From the NCBI RefSeq assembly GCF_000230835.1, contig NZ_CM001240.1:6279779-6343778 (forward strand): DNA of 64,000 bases, read 5' to 3'. The notes under the pieces were generated by a model. That model had not been told where the DNA came from, searched no databases, and saw only the letters and a program-made list of their open reading frames with translations. The position numbers and the translations under genes were made by a program. Positions 10,752-20,743 of the stretch are shown here, one piece after another (positions within the stretch are counted from its first letter, which is position 1; the number at the start of each line of letters is the position of its first letter). The DNA is from Clostridium sp. DL-VIII. GTDB lineage: Bacteria; Bacillota; Clostridia; Clostridiales; Clostridiaceae.

Positions 10752-12233
10752 TTACTTATTATTTACAGCTGCACTCATCATCTCTCCCGCTATTGGCGCT
10801 GCTGCACTTGCTCCATATCCTCCATTTTCCACTATAACTGCCACTGCAATCTTTGGATTATCTGCCGGTGCAAATCCAATAAACCATGAATGAGGTTTTG
10901 CACTTTGACCATTTGCAAGATTATAGTCTGCTGTACCTGTCTTTCCGGCTGCATTAGTTCCTTTAAAGAATCCCCATGAAGAATCGACTCTTGAATCAAC
11001 TAGATTCTTCATATAATCTTTTATGATAGCCGAATCTCCACTACTTATAACCTGCTTATCTAATTTTGGTTGCATTGTTTTAAGTACATTTCCATCCTTA
11101 TCTATTACTTGATTCACAAGTCTTGGCTCCATCATCTTACCATCATTAGCCACTGTACTTGCAACTAATGCCATTTGCATTGGAGTTGCTAAAATACTAC
11201 TTTGTCCTATACCTGATTGGGCTATGCTTCCAATTTCAGCCTTTGAGAGTTTCGGGAACTGACTTTGTGCAATAGTAAATCCATCAGAATCAATAGTACT
11301 ATTAAATCCAAACTTTTCAGCCGTAGCTTTTAGCTTATCATTTCCAAGCTCCATTGCTAAAGTTCCAAATACAAAGTTACTTGATAATCGATATGCATCC
11401 TTTAAATTTATCTCACCATTTACTTCTCCATTATCATTGCTTAGGGACTGTGTATCATTAAATACTATTTTACCAGTGTCATTAAAAGTTCTATTTGTAA
11501 TGCCTGGTATATTTTCTAAAGCACTGCTAAGTGTAACTGTCTTAAAAGTTGATCCTGGTGGATACTTTCCAGAAGTTGCCCTGTTAATTAAAGGGCTATT
11601 ATCAGCTATACCTGCATTTGCAGCCTTCATTGAAGCTTCCAAATCATTTGGATTATATGTTGGTTTTGAAACCATTGCTAGTACTTCTCCTGTTTTAGGA
11701 TTTAAAGCAACCACAGCTCCTTTATTACTTCCAAGAGCATCATATGCTATTTTTTGAAGAGCTGGATCAAGTGTTGTTATAATTCCATTACCGATTTTAT
11801 CCTCATCTTCTTTTCTATTTTCAAACATATCTTTTAATTTAGCTATACTAAAGTCTTTCGTAAGATTCAAAAGATTATTCGAGAGTTTACTATAAGTTGT
11901 TAATTCGCTATCATAACTTTCTTCTAAGCCTGTTAAACCATATCTAGGGTCAACGTAACCTATAGCATGAACATATAAGTCTCCACCAACATACGTTCTC
12001 TTTTGTGTAAGAGCATCTACACGTGCACTTTGAGTAAGCGGATTTTTATTTCTATCGTATATAGTTCCTCTTAAAACTTCATTTCTCTTGGCCCAAAGCC
12101 TTTGATTTCCTGCTCCTTCTGCTATAGCAGGCGCTGAAAAAACTTGAAAATATGCTATATATGAGATAAGAGCTACAAAGCAGAATAAAAATACTATCAT
12201 TACTTGTTTTATACTATTAGAAACATTTTTCAA
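10752..12233 (-). CDS. pbpA: Class B penicillin-binding protein (peptidoglycan transpeptidase)
   Basis: A 493-residue membrane-anchored transpeptidase. One membrane segment spans residues about 10-30. The catalytic motifs are STFK (Ser228 to Lys231), SSN (284-286) and KTGT (431-434). It lacks a glycosyltransferase domain and would work with the adjacent FtsW/RodA polymerase. The start is TTG at 12233, with GGAGGAGGG 7 bases before it overlapping the end of ftsW, which indicates coupled translation. The FHA-FtsW/RodA-PbpA order resembles the actinobacterial fhaB-rodA-pbpA cluster. Whether it serves elongation, division or spore cortex is not decidable here. Confidence 0.92.
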   Translation of the reverse strand: MKNVSNSIKQVMIVFLFCFVALISYIAYFQVFSAPAIAEGAGNQRLWAKRNEVLRGTIYDRNKNPLTQSARVDALTQKRTYVGGDLYVHAIGYVDPRYGLTGLEESYDSELTTYSKLSNNLLNLTKDFSIAKLKDMFENRKEDEDKIGNGIITTLDPALQKIAYDALGSNKGAVVALNPKTGEVLAMVSKPTYNPNDLEASMKAANAGIADNSPLINRATSGKYPPGSTFKTVTLSSALENIPGITNRTFNDTGKIVFNDTQSLSNDNGEVNGEINLKDAYRLSSNFVFGTLAMELGNDKLKATAEKFGFNSTIDSDGFTIAQSQFPKLSKAEIGSIAQSGIGQSSILATPMQMALVASTVANDGKMMEPRLVNQVIDKDGNVLKTMQPKLDKQVISSGDSAIIKDYMKNLVDSRVDSSWGFFKGTNAAGKTGTADYNLANGQSAKPHSWFIGFAPADNPKIAVAVIVENGGYGASAAAPIAGEMMSAAVNNK

Positions 12234-12236
12234 TTT

Positions 12237-13457
12237 TTAGCCCTCCTCCGATATCTTTTGTAGTATTGCTAATGCAAAAAACATAGTTATTATTGACGAA
12301 CCTCCGGCACTAATAAGAGGTAATGTGATACCTGTTAATGGTATAACTGCAAACACTCCTCCAATTATAACTAAAACCTGACAAGCTATCATAGCACTAA
12401 AACCTACCGTATTAAGCATAGAAAATCTATCTGTAACTCTAAATGCCGCTCTCATTCCTCTATAGAAAAACAAGAAATATATTATCATAATTCCAAGACC
12501 AAATACCATTCCCAATTCTTCACATATTACTGCAAAAATTAAATCTGAAGTATTTACTGGTACAAAGCCTGGGTAGCCTTGGCCAAGTCCGCTTCCAAAC
12601 ATTCCACCTGAAGAAATTGAATATAATCCTTGAACTATTTGATATCCCGTTGTGTCATAATACTTCCAAGGATTCTGCCATATTATTACTCTCTCTCTTA
12701 CATGAGCAAATAACTTATATGATATTATAGATCCTAGAACGAATAGTACAAGTGTTATCAATACATACTTTTTCTTTCCAGTAGCAACATAGAGCATTGT
12801 TAATGCAATACCAAAGAATATTAAAGCTGATCCTAAGTCCTTTTGAATAACTAAACATCCAAGTGAATACATAACTACTAAAGCCGGCTGCCAAAGCTGC
12901 TTAAAATCCTCTATAATGTTATTTTTGTCTTCATAATCATGTAAAGCTGCAGCCAGATATATCACAAAGGTTATCTTACCAAATTCCGATGGCTGAATAC
13001 TAAATCCACCAATTGTAACCCAGTTAGTTGCACCATAAACTTCTTGATGTGCTAAAAGTGCTATAGGCATAATTAATAAAGTTGCTATCATATATATCTT
13101 CTTATATTTAACGAATTCCCTTATATCCGGGATCGCTACTACTAGAGCAATAAATATAACAACTCCTACTGCAAACAAAATCAATTGTTTAATAGATACG
13201 CTAGTATCTAACCTATATAATATAGCTATTCCTATAACTGACAATATACATGCAAATGTAATTAAAAATTTATCTCCCTGGGGATAAAACTTTCGTATTA
13301 CAATCTGAGTAACTGTTATTAATACACATACTATTACTCCCATATATATAGCGCCTTTATCTAGTTGATCTTTTAATACTGCTAAATTAGTGAAAAGCGC
13401 CATACATAATAAATATGTCAAAACCAATAACTTTACTTCATCTCTTTTTATTTTCAA
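12237..13457 (-). CDS. ftsW: FtsW/RodA/SpoVE family peptidoglycan polymerase
   Basis: A 406-residue polytopic SEDS-family protein with about ten membrane segments. Family marks include GATNWVTIGGFSIQPSEFGKI (residues about 142-163; the invariant Pro-Ser-Glu) and the C-terminal PLTGITLPLISAGGSS. SEDS proteins polymerise lipid II together with a class B PBP, here the adjacent gene. The start is TTG at 13457 with GGGGTG 7 bases upstream. FtsW, RodA and SpoVE cannot be told apart by eye. Confidence 0.92.
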   Translation of the reverse strand: MKIKRDEVKLLVLTYLLCMALFTNLAVLKDQLDKGAIYMGVIVCVLITVTQIVIRKFYPQGDKFLITFACILSVIGIAILYRLDTSVSIKQLILFAVGVVIFIALVVAIPDIREFVKYKKIYMIATLLIMPIALLAHQEVYGATNWVTIGGFSIQPSEFGKITFVIYLAAALHDYEDKNNIIEDFKQLWQPALVVMYSLGCLVIQKDLGSALIFFGIALTMLYVATGKKKYVLITLVLFVLGSIISYKLFAHVRERVIIWQNPWKYYDTTGYQIVQGLYSISSGGMFGSGLGQGYPGFVPVNTSDLIFAVICEELGMVFGLGIMIIYFLFFYRGMRAAFRVTDRFSMLNTVGFSAMIACQVLVIIGGVFAVIPLTGITLPLISAGGSSIITMFFALAILQKISEEG

Positions 13458-13515
13458 TCCGTATCACCCCGTTATGTCTATTTCCTTGACATCTAAACCT
13501 TGCCTTAACTCATCA

Positions 13516-13548
13516 AAAACAATAATTATAAGTTATAATTATTGTTTT
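13516..13548. terminator. Perfect hairpin between FHA gene and ftsW
   Basis: A 16-bp perfect inverted repeat (AAAACAATAATTATAA and its complement) separated by one base is flanked by T-runs on both strands. It may terminate or attenuate transcription leaving the FHA gene. No strong promoter is visible between it and ftsW, so read-through is likely. Confidence 0.5.
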
Positions 13549-13570
13549 CATGTTTGATATCTATGTGTTT

Positions 13571-14014
13571 TTATCTTAAAATTTTAAAAACCGCTGTTCC
13601 AACCTTTATTTCATCTTTATTAGCTAATTTTGCTTTACCATTTAGCTTATTACCATTTAAATAAGTACCATTTGTACTATTCAAATCTTCTAAATATAAC
13701 GTATCATTTCTCACTATAATCTTTGCATGACATCCCGAAACATGCTGATCTCCTAAAACAATTGAATTATTGTCTTTTCTACCTATTGTCAAATCTGATC
13801 TTATTGGAATTATAGCTCCCTCTTTTAAATCCCTGCTTTCTCCAGAACTTATGATTTCTAATCCATAATTTCCTTTTACCATAGGTGGTCTTCTCTTTTT
13901 ACCACCATTCTTAACATCTCTATACATTATCTTTAATGCATAATATATTATTACATATAGTATAACAATAAAAACTACTCCAAAAATCCCAGCAATTATT
14001 TTTGAAAAACTCAT
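13571..14014 (-). CDS. Membrane-anchored FHA-domain protein
   Basis: A 147-residue protein with one N-terminal membrane segment (residues about 7-28), a basic linker (KKRRPP) and a C-terminal FHA domain (residues about 70-147) showing the conserved GR, S-x-x-H (SGCHAKI) and LEDLNSTNGTYLNG signatures that bind phosphothreonine. Layout and neighbours match the actinobacterial FhaB. The phosphorylated partner would be expected from a PknB-type kinase, which is not in this window. The start has AGGTGG upstream. Confidence 0.9.
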   Translation of the reverse strand: MSFSKIIAGIFGVVFIVILYVIIYYALKIMYRDVKNGGKKRRPPMVKGNYGLEIISSGESRDLKEGAIIPIRSDLTIGRKDNNSIVLGDQHVSGCHAKIIVRNDTLYLEDLNSTNGTYLNGNKLNGKAKLANKDEIKVGTAVFKILR

Positions 14015-14323
14015 ATTTCCACCTCAATATATCTATTTCCATCTTTTAACAAGCATATGAAAAATAATTATTCTTAAATGCATACTTATTAAATTTTACA
14101 TATAACTGTCTTACTAATGATTATACAATAAAAAAGTAAATATGGTATATTAAATACTTCTTAAAATTGAGCTTCTTAATTATTTTTTATATTATGATTT
14201 ATGTAAAACACGTTCATACCATATTTTCTTTCATAATGCTTCAATTGTCAATTTTAAATTATTTATAATTAATCATTAGTCTTCTAATTACACTTTGTAT
14301 ATTACTTTTTCATACTTAGCTCA
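14015..14323. other. Gene-free A+T-rich gap
   Basis: No open frame with an RBS, no tRNA and no convincing hairpin or promoter was found. Words near 14240-14280 (TCAATTTTAAATTATTTATAATTAATC) resemble the decayed intergenic repeats elsewhere. Confidence 0.5.
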
Positions 14324-17149
14324 CTAATTAAGGATTTTCTTTAGATATTTTCCTGTATATGATGCTTCAACCTCACAGAGTTCTTCTGGTGTACCTGTTT
14401 TTATGATAGTTCCTCCCTTATCTCCGCCTTCTGGACCTAAATCAATAAGATAATCTGCACACTTTATCATGTCTAAATTATGCTCGATTACAACTACAGT
14501 ATTTCCCGCCTCTACTAACCTTTGAAGTATTTCTACTAATCTATTAACATCATCTATATGCAAACCTGTTGTTGGTTCATCTAATATATATAATGTCTTA
14601 CCTGTACTTCTCTTTGACAATTCATATGCTAATTTTATTCTTTGAGCTTCTCCTCCTGATAGTTGAGTTGATGGCTGGCCTAATCTGATATACCCAAGTC
14701 CAACATCATTTAATGTTCTTAATTTATTTTCAATTCTAGGTATATTCTCAAAGAACTTCAAGGCTTCTTCAACTGTCATATTTAGCACATCATCTATATT
14801 TTTGCCTTTATACTTAACCTCTAAAGTTTCTCTATTATATCTTTTTCCTTTACAAACTTCACATGGCACATATACATCTGATAAAAATTGCATTTCTATT
14901 TTAATTATTCCATCACCGGAACAAGCTTCGCATCTTCCACCTTTAACATTAAAGCTAAATCTTCCTTGCTTATATCCTCTCATTTTAGCTTCTGTAGTCT
15001 GTGAAAATAATTCTCTTATTATATCAAAAGTACCTGTATATGTTGCTGGATTAGAACGCGGAGTTCTTCCTATGGGACTTTGGTTTATATCTATGATTTT
15101 ATCTATATTTTCATATCCAGTTATTTCTTTATGATTACCAACTGGATTTTTACTTTTGTTAACCAATTTATTTAATCCCTTATAAAGTATTTCATTTACT
15201 AAAGTACTTTTTCCAGAACCCGAAACCCCTGTAACTATAGTTAAAGTCCCAAGAGGTATTGATATATTTACGTTCTTCAAATTATTTTCTTTCGCACCTA
15301 TAACTTTTATATTTTGTCCATTTCCTTTTCTTCGTACTTTTGGTGTAGGAATTGATTTGCTTCCAGTTAAATATTGTCCCGTTATTGAGTCTTTGCACGC
15401 CTTTACTTCCTCCAAAGTTCCAGCAGCAACAACTTTTCCTCCATGTTCGCCTGCACCAGGGCCAATATCAACAATATAATCGGCTTCCTTCATAGTATCT
15501 TCATCATGTTCTACAACAATTACTGTATTTCCAACATCTCTTAAGTTCTTTAAAGTATGTATCAATCTGTCATTATCTCTTTGATGCAAGCCAATACTAG
15601 GCTCATCTAAAATATATAAAACTCCCATAAGCGCTGATCCTATTTGAGTTGCAAGCCTTATTCTTTGTGATTCTCCACCTGATAAAGTTCCAGAACTTCT
15701 TGCTAGATTTAAGTAATCAAGACCAACATCTAATAAGAACTGTAATCTATTTTTAATTTCTTTTACAATCTGCTCACTAATAATTCTATTCTTTTCAGAG
15801 AATTCTATTCCATTTATGAAATTAAGTTCATCTTTTATTGACATACTTGTAAATTCATATATGTTCTTTCCTCCAACAGTAACCGCTAATACTTCTTTTT
15901 TTAATCTAGCACCTTTGCATTTAGGACAGAAATCATTACTCATATACTGCTCTATATCACCTTTTATAAGATCTGAGTTACTTTCTCTATATCTCCTGCT
16001 TAATGCATTAATTTCTCCTTCAAATGCATAATAATATGTCGATTTAACTCCATCTTTAATATATTTAACCTCAAGTCTCTTTCCTTCTGTACCATACAAT
16101 AGTAAATCAACATGCTGTTTATCTAAATCCTTTATAGGCTTATTTAAATCTAATCCATATTCTTTTGATAGTGCTTGAAGTATTGCATATGTCCAAGAAT
16201 CATCCTTAAGTCTTCCACTTCCCCAGCTGGCTACAGCACCTTCCATAATACTCAATTCCTTATTAGGTATAACTAATTTTTCATCAATCTCCATTAAAGT
16301 TCCAAGTCCATCACAATGGTCGCACTTCCCAAATGGAGCATTAAATGAAAATAATCTAGGTTCTAGTTCAGGAATACTTATTCCACAATCTGGGCAAGCA
16401 AAATTTTCGCTAAACAGTGTATCTTCACCATCAATAACACTTGCAATCACTAATCCTTCTGCCATTTTCAAGGCTGCTTCTATTGACTCTGTAAGCCTTC
16501 CTTCGATATCTTCTTTTATTACAATTCTATCTATAACTGCTTCAATATTGTGCTTCTTATTCTTATCCAATTTAACTTCTTCTTCAGTTAAATCATATAT
16601 TTCTCCATCTATTCTGGCTCTTACAAAACCATTTTTCTTTATATTTTCTAGTACTTTTTCATGTGTTCCCTTTCGTCCTTTAATTATAGGAGCTAAAATT
16701 TGAAGTTTAGTTTTATCCCCAAAGCTCATAATTTTATCAACAATTTGATCCACAGATTGTTTAGTAATTTCTTTTCCGCACTTAGGACAATGAGGTATAC
16801 CAACTCTTGCATATAATAATCTTAAATAATCATATATTTCAGTTATTGTACCAACCGTTGATCTTGGATTTTTACTTGTTGTTTTTTGATCTATTGATAT
16901 GGCTGGTGAAAGTCCTTCTATATACTCTACATTAGGTTTATCCATCTGCCCTAAAAACTGTCTTGCATAAGAAGATAATGACTCTACATATCTTCTTTGA
17001 CCTTCTGCATATAATGTATCAAAAGCCAAAGATGATTTACCTGAACCTGATAGACCTGTGAATACAACTAATTTATCTCTTGGTATTTCTAAACTTACGT
17101 TTTTTAAATTATTAACTTTTGCACCCTTAATTATTATTTTATCGTTCAT
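14324..17149 (-). CDS. uvrA: UvrABC excinuclease subunit A
   Basis: UvrA is the damage-scanning ATPase of nucleotide excision repair. The 941-residue protein contains two ABC ATPase modules: Walker [13 protein letters not shown] near residue 31 and [10 protein letters not shown] near 640, two ABC signatures ([13 protein letters not shown] and [13 protein letters not shown]), and CxxC zinc modules ([34 protein letters not shown]). The start has an AGGGGGT RBS. It follows uvrB on the same strand after a 100-base gap, and co-transcription from the LexA-boxed uvrB promoter is likely. Confidence 0.98.
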   Translation of the reverse strand: MNDKIIIKGAKVNNLKNVSLEIPRDKLVVFTGLSGSGKSSLAFDTLYAEGQRRYVESLSSYARQFLGQMDKPNVEYIEGLSPAISIDQKTTSKNPRSTVGTITEIYDYLRLLYARVGIPHCPKCGKEITKQSVDQIVDKIMSFGDKTKLQILAPIIKGRKGTHEKVLENIKKNGFVRARIDGEIYDLTEEEVKLDKNKKHNIEAVIDRIVIKEDIEGRLTESIEAALKMAEGLVIASVIDGEDTLFSENFACPDCGISIPELEPRLFSFNAPFGKCDHCDGLGTLMEIDEKLVIPNKELSIMEGAVASWGSGRLKDDSWTYAILQALSKEYGLDLNKPIKDLDKQHVDLLLYGTEGKRLEVKYIKDGVKSTYYYAFEGEINALSRRYRESNSDLIKGDIEQYMSNDFCPKCKGARLKKEVLAVTVGGKNIYEFTSMSIKDELNFINGIEFSEKNRIISEQIVKEIKNRLQFLLDVGLDYLNLARSSGTLSGGESQRIRLATQIGSALMGVLYILDEPSIGLHQRDNDRLIHTLKNLRDVGNTVIVVEHDEDTMKEADYIVDIGPGAGEHGGKVVAAGTLEEVKACKDSITGQYLTGSKSIPTPKVRRKGNGQNIKVIGAKENNLKNVNISIPLGTLTIVTGVSGSGKSTLVNEILYKGLNKLVNKSKNPVGNHKEITGYENIDKIIDINQSPIGRTPRSNPATYTGTFDIIRELFSQTTEAKMRGYKQGRFSFNVKGGRCEACSGDGIIKIEMQFLSDVYVPCEVCKGKRYNRETLEVKYKGKNIDDVLNMTVEEALKFFENIPRIENKLRTLNDVGLGYIRLGQPSTQLSGGEAQRIKLAYELSKRSTGKTLYILDEPTTGLHIDDVNRLVEILQRLVEAGNTVVVIEHNLDMIKCADYLIDLGPEGGDKGGTIIKTGTPEELCEVEASYTGKYLKKILN

Positions 17150-17167
17150 TACAACCCCCTGAAAATT

Positions 17168-17200
17168 CAGTTAACAATTAACAAATAATAGTTAACAGTT
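17168..17200. repeat. Short palindromic intergenic repeat (copy R3)
   Basis: CAGTTAACAATTAACA followed by TAGTTAACAGTT fills the uvrB-uvrA gap. The CAGTTAACA words are shared with copy R5 at 37834-37888. Confidence 0.4.
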
Positions 17201-17251
17201 CTTATTCTTAATTCTTTACTTTTATTTAATACAATATTCTGATTTAAAATA

Positions 17252-19228
17252 TTACTTACTAGCACCTTTTAGTTCATTTATAATATCTCTAAGTTCTGCT
17301 GCTCTTTCAAATTGAAGATTCTTTGCTGCAAGTAGCATTTCTTCTGTAAGATCCTTAATTAGCTTATCTTTTTCCTTCTTATTAAGCTTCTTCTTATCCC
17401 CAGCTTTATACTCTTCAATTTCTTCGGCTACCTTCGTCGCTTCTATTACATCTCTTACGTCCTTTATTATTGTTGTTGGAATTATTCCATTTCTATCATT
17501 GTAATCTTTTTGTATAGCTCTTCTTCTTTCAGTTTCCTTCATAGCTTTATCCATCGATTTTGTTATATTGTCAGCATACATTATAACTCTGCTTTCCGAA
17601 TTTCTAGCTGCTCTTCCTATAGTTTGGATTAACGAGGTTTCTGACCTTAAAAAGCCTTCTTTATCAGCATCCAAAATTGCAACAAGTGCAACTTCTGGTA
17701 TGTCCAAACCTTCTCTCAATAGGTTTATTCCTACTAATACATCATATTCTCCAAGTCTCAAATCCCTTAAAATTTTCATTCTTTCAATAGTATCAATATC
17801 CGAATGCATGTAAGTCACCTTAATTCCAAGCTCTGTTAAATATTTAGTCAAATCTTCAGCCATACGCTTAGTTAAGGTTGTTATTAATGTCCTAAATCCA
17901 CGTTCTGTAGTTGTTTTAATCTCTCCATACAAATCATCTATTTGTCCCTTTATTGGTCTTATAACAATCTCTGGATCAAGTAATCCTGTAGGCCTTATTA
18001 TTTGTTCTGCAATTTCCTCTGAATTATCTATTTCATACGCAGCTGGTGTTGCACTTACAAAAACTATCTGGTTAATTTTCTTTTCGAATTCTTCAAATTT
18101 TAAAGGCCTATTATCATATGCACACGGAAGCCTAAATCCATAATCAACTAAAGTATTTTTTCTTGATCTATCTCCTGCATACATTGCTCTAACTTGTGGC
18201 AGCGTTACATGACTCTCATCAATAAACATCAAGAAGTCTTCTGGGAAGTAATCTATTAAAGTTTTAGGAGGCGTTCCAGGCCCTCTTCCATCTAATATTC
18301 TTGAGTAATTCTCAATTCCGCTGCAATAACCCATTTCCTTTATCATTTCAATATCAAAATTGGTTCTCTGTCTCAATCTCTGTGCTTCCAAAAGCTTATC
18401 TTGAGCATTGAGTTCCCTAAGTCTTTCTTCTAACTCCCCTTCAATTGTTCCAATTGCCTTATCGATAGTTTCCCTGGAAGTTGCAAAGTGGGATGCTGGA
18501 GTTATTGCAACATGATTTCTTTCTCCAAGGATACTTCCCGTTAACACATCAAATTCTCTTATTCTATCAATTTCGTCTCCAAAAAATTCAATCCTAATTC
18601 CTTTATTAGAATATGAAGCTGGAATTATATCTAAGGAATCTCCCCTAACTCTAAAAGTACCTCTAGAAAAATCTATATCATTTCTCTCATATTGAATTTC
18701 TATGAGTTTCTTTATAATGTCATCTCTTTCTCTCTGCATGCCAGTCCTAAGACTTATTGTTAATTTTTTATATTCATCTGGATTACCAAGACCATATATA
18801 CACGAAACAGATGCAACAATTATTACATCTCTTCTTTCAAAAAGAGCAGAAGTCGCTGAATGCCTTAACTTATCTATTTCATCATTTATAGATGCATCCT
18901 TCTCTATAAATGTATCCGTTTGAGGTACATATGCTTCAGGTTGATAATAGTCATAATATGATACAAAGTATTCGACTATATTATCTGGAAAAAACTCTTT
19001 AAATTCCGAACATAACTGTGCTGCTAAAGTTTTGTTATGGGCTAAAATCAAAGTAGGCCTTTGAAGTTTTTCAATAATATTCGCCATAGTAAATGTTTTT
19101 CCTGAACCAGTTACCCCAAGCAAGGTCTGCCCTCTGTTACTATGTTTTATTGAATCAACCAACTTATCAATAGCTTGTGGCTGATCTCCTGTAGGTTTAA
19201 ATTTAGAATGTATTTTAAATTCTCCCAT
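17252..19228 (-). CDS. uvrB: UvrABC excinuclease subunit B
   Basis: UvrB is the damage-verifying helicase-like subunit. The 658-residue protein has Walker [11 protein letters not shown] near residue 40, the beta-hairpin region ([16 protein letters not shown] near residue 95), DESH motif II, the helicase motif [15 protein letters not shown] and a C-terminal UVR motif that contacts UvrC. The start at 19228 is 7 bases after AAGGAGG; the longer frame is non-coding leader containing the LexA box. SOS control is indicated by that box. Confidence 0.98.
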   Translation of the reverse strand: MGEFKIHSKFKPTGDQPQAIDKLVDSIKHSNRGQTLLGVTGSGKTFTMANIIEKLQRPTLILAHNKTLAAQLCSEFKEFFPDNIVEYFVSYYDYYQPEAYVPQTDTFIEKDASINDEIDKLRHSATSALFERRDVIIVASVSCIYGLGNPDEYKKLTISLRTGMQRERDDIIKKLIEIQYERNDIDFSRGTFRVRGDSLDIIPASYSNKGIRIEFFGDEIDRIREFDVLTGSILGERNHVAITPASHFATSRETIDKAIGTIEGELEERLRELNAQDKLLEAQRLRQRTNFDIEMIKEMGYCSGIENYSRILDGRGPGTPPKTLIDYFPEDFLMFIDESHVTLPQVRAMYAGDRSRKNTLVDYGFRLPCAYDNRPLKFEEFEKKINQIVFVSATPAAYEIDNSEEIAEQIIRPTGLLDPEIVIRPIKGQIDDLYGEIKTTTERGFRTLITTLTKRMAEDLTKYLTELGIKVTYMHSDIDTIERMKILRDLRLGEYDVLVGINLLREGLDIPEVALVAILDADKEGFLRSETSLIQTIGRAARNSESRVIMYADNITKSMDKAMKETERRRAIQKDYNDRNGIIPTTIIKDVRDVIEATKVAEEIEEYKAGDKKKLNKKEKDKLIKDLTEEMLLAAKNLQFERAAELRDIINELKGASK

Positions 19229-19244
19229 GATTATGCCTCCTTCT

Positions 19245-19258
19245 CGAACAGATATTCG
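19245..19258. promoter_or_regulatory. LexA (SOS) box upstream of uvrB
   Basis: CGAACAGATATTCG matches the Firmicute LexA consensus CGAAC-N4-GTTCG with one mismatch. It lies just downstream of the predicted transcription start and about 17 bases before the uvrB ATG, a position where LexA would block initiation or escape. Direct observation; binding is inferred. Confidence 0.7.
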
Positions 19259-19270
19259 CATCATATGTAT

Positions 19271-19299
19271 ATTTTACTTTTCAATAGATGTTAAGTCAA
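19271..19299 (-). promoter_or_regulatory. uvrB promoter
   Basis: Minus-strand TTGACT (19294-19299) and TAAAAT (19271-19276) are 17 bases apart and sit just upstream of the LexA box. Confidence 0.65.
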
Positions 19300-19375
19300 C
19301 AAATTATCCAGTTAATTTTCTAATTAATTATTTCTTCTAATTATGATCTAAAAGTTAAAATATTATAATTACTTA

Positions 19376-19397
19376 AAGAAAAAAGTGGCTATGCCAC
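19376..19397 (-). terminator. Terminator after the PDZ-protein gene
   Basis: On the minus strand a 5-bp GTGGC/GCCAC stem with a 3-base loop is followed by six T residues and TCTTT. It begins about 10 bases after the stop of the PDZ gene and separates the ftsE-to-PDZ group from uvrB. Confidence 0.65.
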
Positions 19398-19406
19398 CTT
19401 CTCTGA

Positions 19407-20732
19407 TTATAATTTCTTATTTTCATTTTTATCATCACTAATCTTATCTTTTGAATCTTTAAGATCACTTAAAACACTACTAAAGCTATTCTCATTAACT
19501 GGGACAACCTCTTCCTTATTTATATTTCTAGGAACTAATAAAATTCCAAGTCTTGATTTCTTATCGTGCCTAAATTCAATATCACGTATGATTCCATTAG
19601 AATCCTTTATTTTCAAACTTGCATTATATAAGTTTTTCTTTATAATCGAATACACATCTGACTCTGAATTAATATTCGTCCCATTAATTGATATAAGCTT
19701 ATCTTCAATGCTAATTCCAAATTCTCTAATCTTAGAATCTGATGCAATTTCTAAAATCGTCAGTCCCTCTTCATCACTCACAAATTTTGGACTTCTCTTA
19801 TTCTCATTTCTCACCTGATATCTTAACATAAATTCATGAGCTGCAGGCATGAAAATTATACCCAATATTTCGCCTAGTATTCCAAATCTAGCAGCTTGAG
19901 CCACAATAGTTAATATTACCCCATAAATTAAAATGTACAATCCCGAAGATATTGCTTTTCCTCTTTTACTCCTCGTAAATGTAACTGATGAATATCCAAG
20001 CATCGTGTAGAAAGGAAATATTGATATTACACTGCTGGCTAGTAAAATCAAATTTGATGGTGTGCTCAGCAATGGCCACCAACTTGGACTTTGTATTATT
20101 TCTGTAGAATAATCTATTGAAGAATTATTCATAGAAATTGCAATCATTATGGCTACAGGTAATACCCAATATCTTTTTAGTGCATATCCGCCTAGAATCT
20201 TCCCATCTTTATTGGTGAATACAGGAATCGCACCTCTGTCTCCATCTAGCATTACTAGTATGCCTTCAATAATATGAAAGATTCCTATAAACGTTATTAA
20301 ACCAAGTATATCAATGTCCAATATTAAGTTGCCTAAATATTGCGAACTAAATTCATTTACTAATTTAATTAAAATACTTATAGCTCCTAAAATAGCTGCA
20401 GAATATGAAAAGCATATTAGCCTTGGTTTTGCAAAAGCTAATAATATCGATATAAAGAACAGAAACATTATCCCTGAATTTTCAGTAAAAACTATGCCTA
20501 AACTTGAAAAAATCAAGCTTCCTATACTTCCGCCTAAAATTCCAAAAACAAGTTGAGATAGTGTAAGTTCAACGGATGAATTTACACTACCTCCCAAAAT
20601 CAATTTTTGCATTGCTATTATTTTTTTATTTTTAAGATATAGAATTACCATTAGGATTATTAGCAGAAAAGCTAATGGGGGCGTTACTATTGCTCCTGCC
20701 ACATTCCTTAGCGTATATATAAATAGACTCAT
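19407..20732 (-). CDS. MinJ-like polytopic membrane protein with C-terminal PDZ domain
   Basis: A 441-residue protein with seven or eight membrane segments over residues 1-310 and a PDZ domain near 330-410 (KFVSDEEGLTILEIASDSKIREFGISIEDKLISINGTNI), ending in an acidic, lysine-rich tail. Length, topology and position just after ftsEX and an S41 protease match Bacillus MinJ (YvjD), which links DivIVA to MinD at division sites. That is a synteny inference; no functional residue proves it. The start has GGGGG upstream. It is 11 bases downstream of the protease gene and probably co-transcribed. Confidence 0.75.
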   Translation of the reverse strand: MSLFIYTLRNVAGAIVTPPLAFLLIILMVILYLKNKKIIAMQKLILGGSVNSSVELTLSQLVFGILGGSIGSLIFSSLGIVFTENSGIMFLFFISILLAFAKPRLICFSYSAAILGAISILIKLVNEFSSQYLGNLILDIDILGLITFIGIFHIIEGILVMLDGDRGAIPVFTNKDGKILGGYALKRYWVLPVAIMIAISMNNSSIDYSTEIIQSPSWWPLLSTPSNLILLASSVISIFPFYTMLGYSSVTFTRSKRGKAISSGLYILIYGVILTIVAQAARFGILGEILGIIFMPAAHEFMLRYQVRNENKRSPKFVSDEEGLTILEIASDSKIREFGISIEDKLISINGTNINSESDVYSIIKKNLYNASLKIKDSNGIIRDIEFRHDKKSRLGILLVPRNINKEEVVPVNENSFSSVLSDLKDSKDKISDDKNENKKL

Positions 20733-20743
20733 TTTATTTCCCC

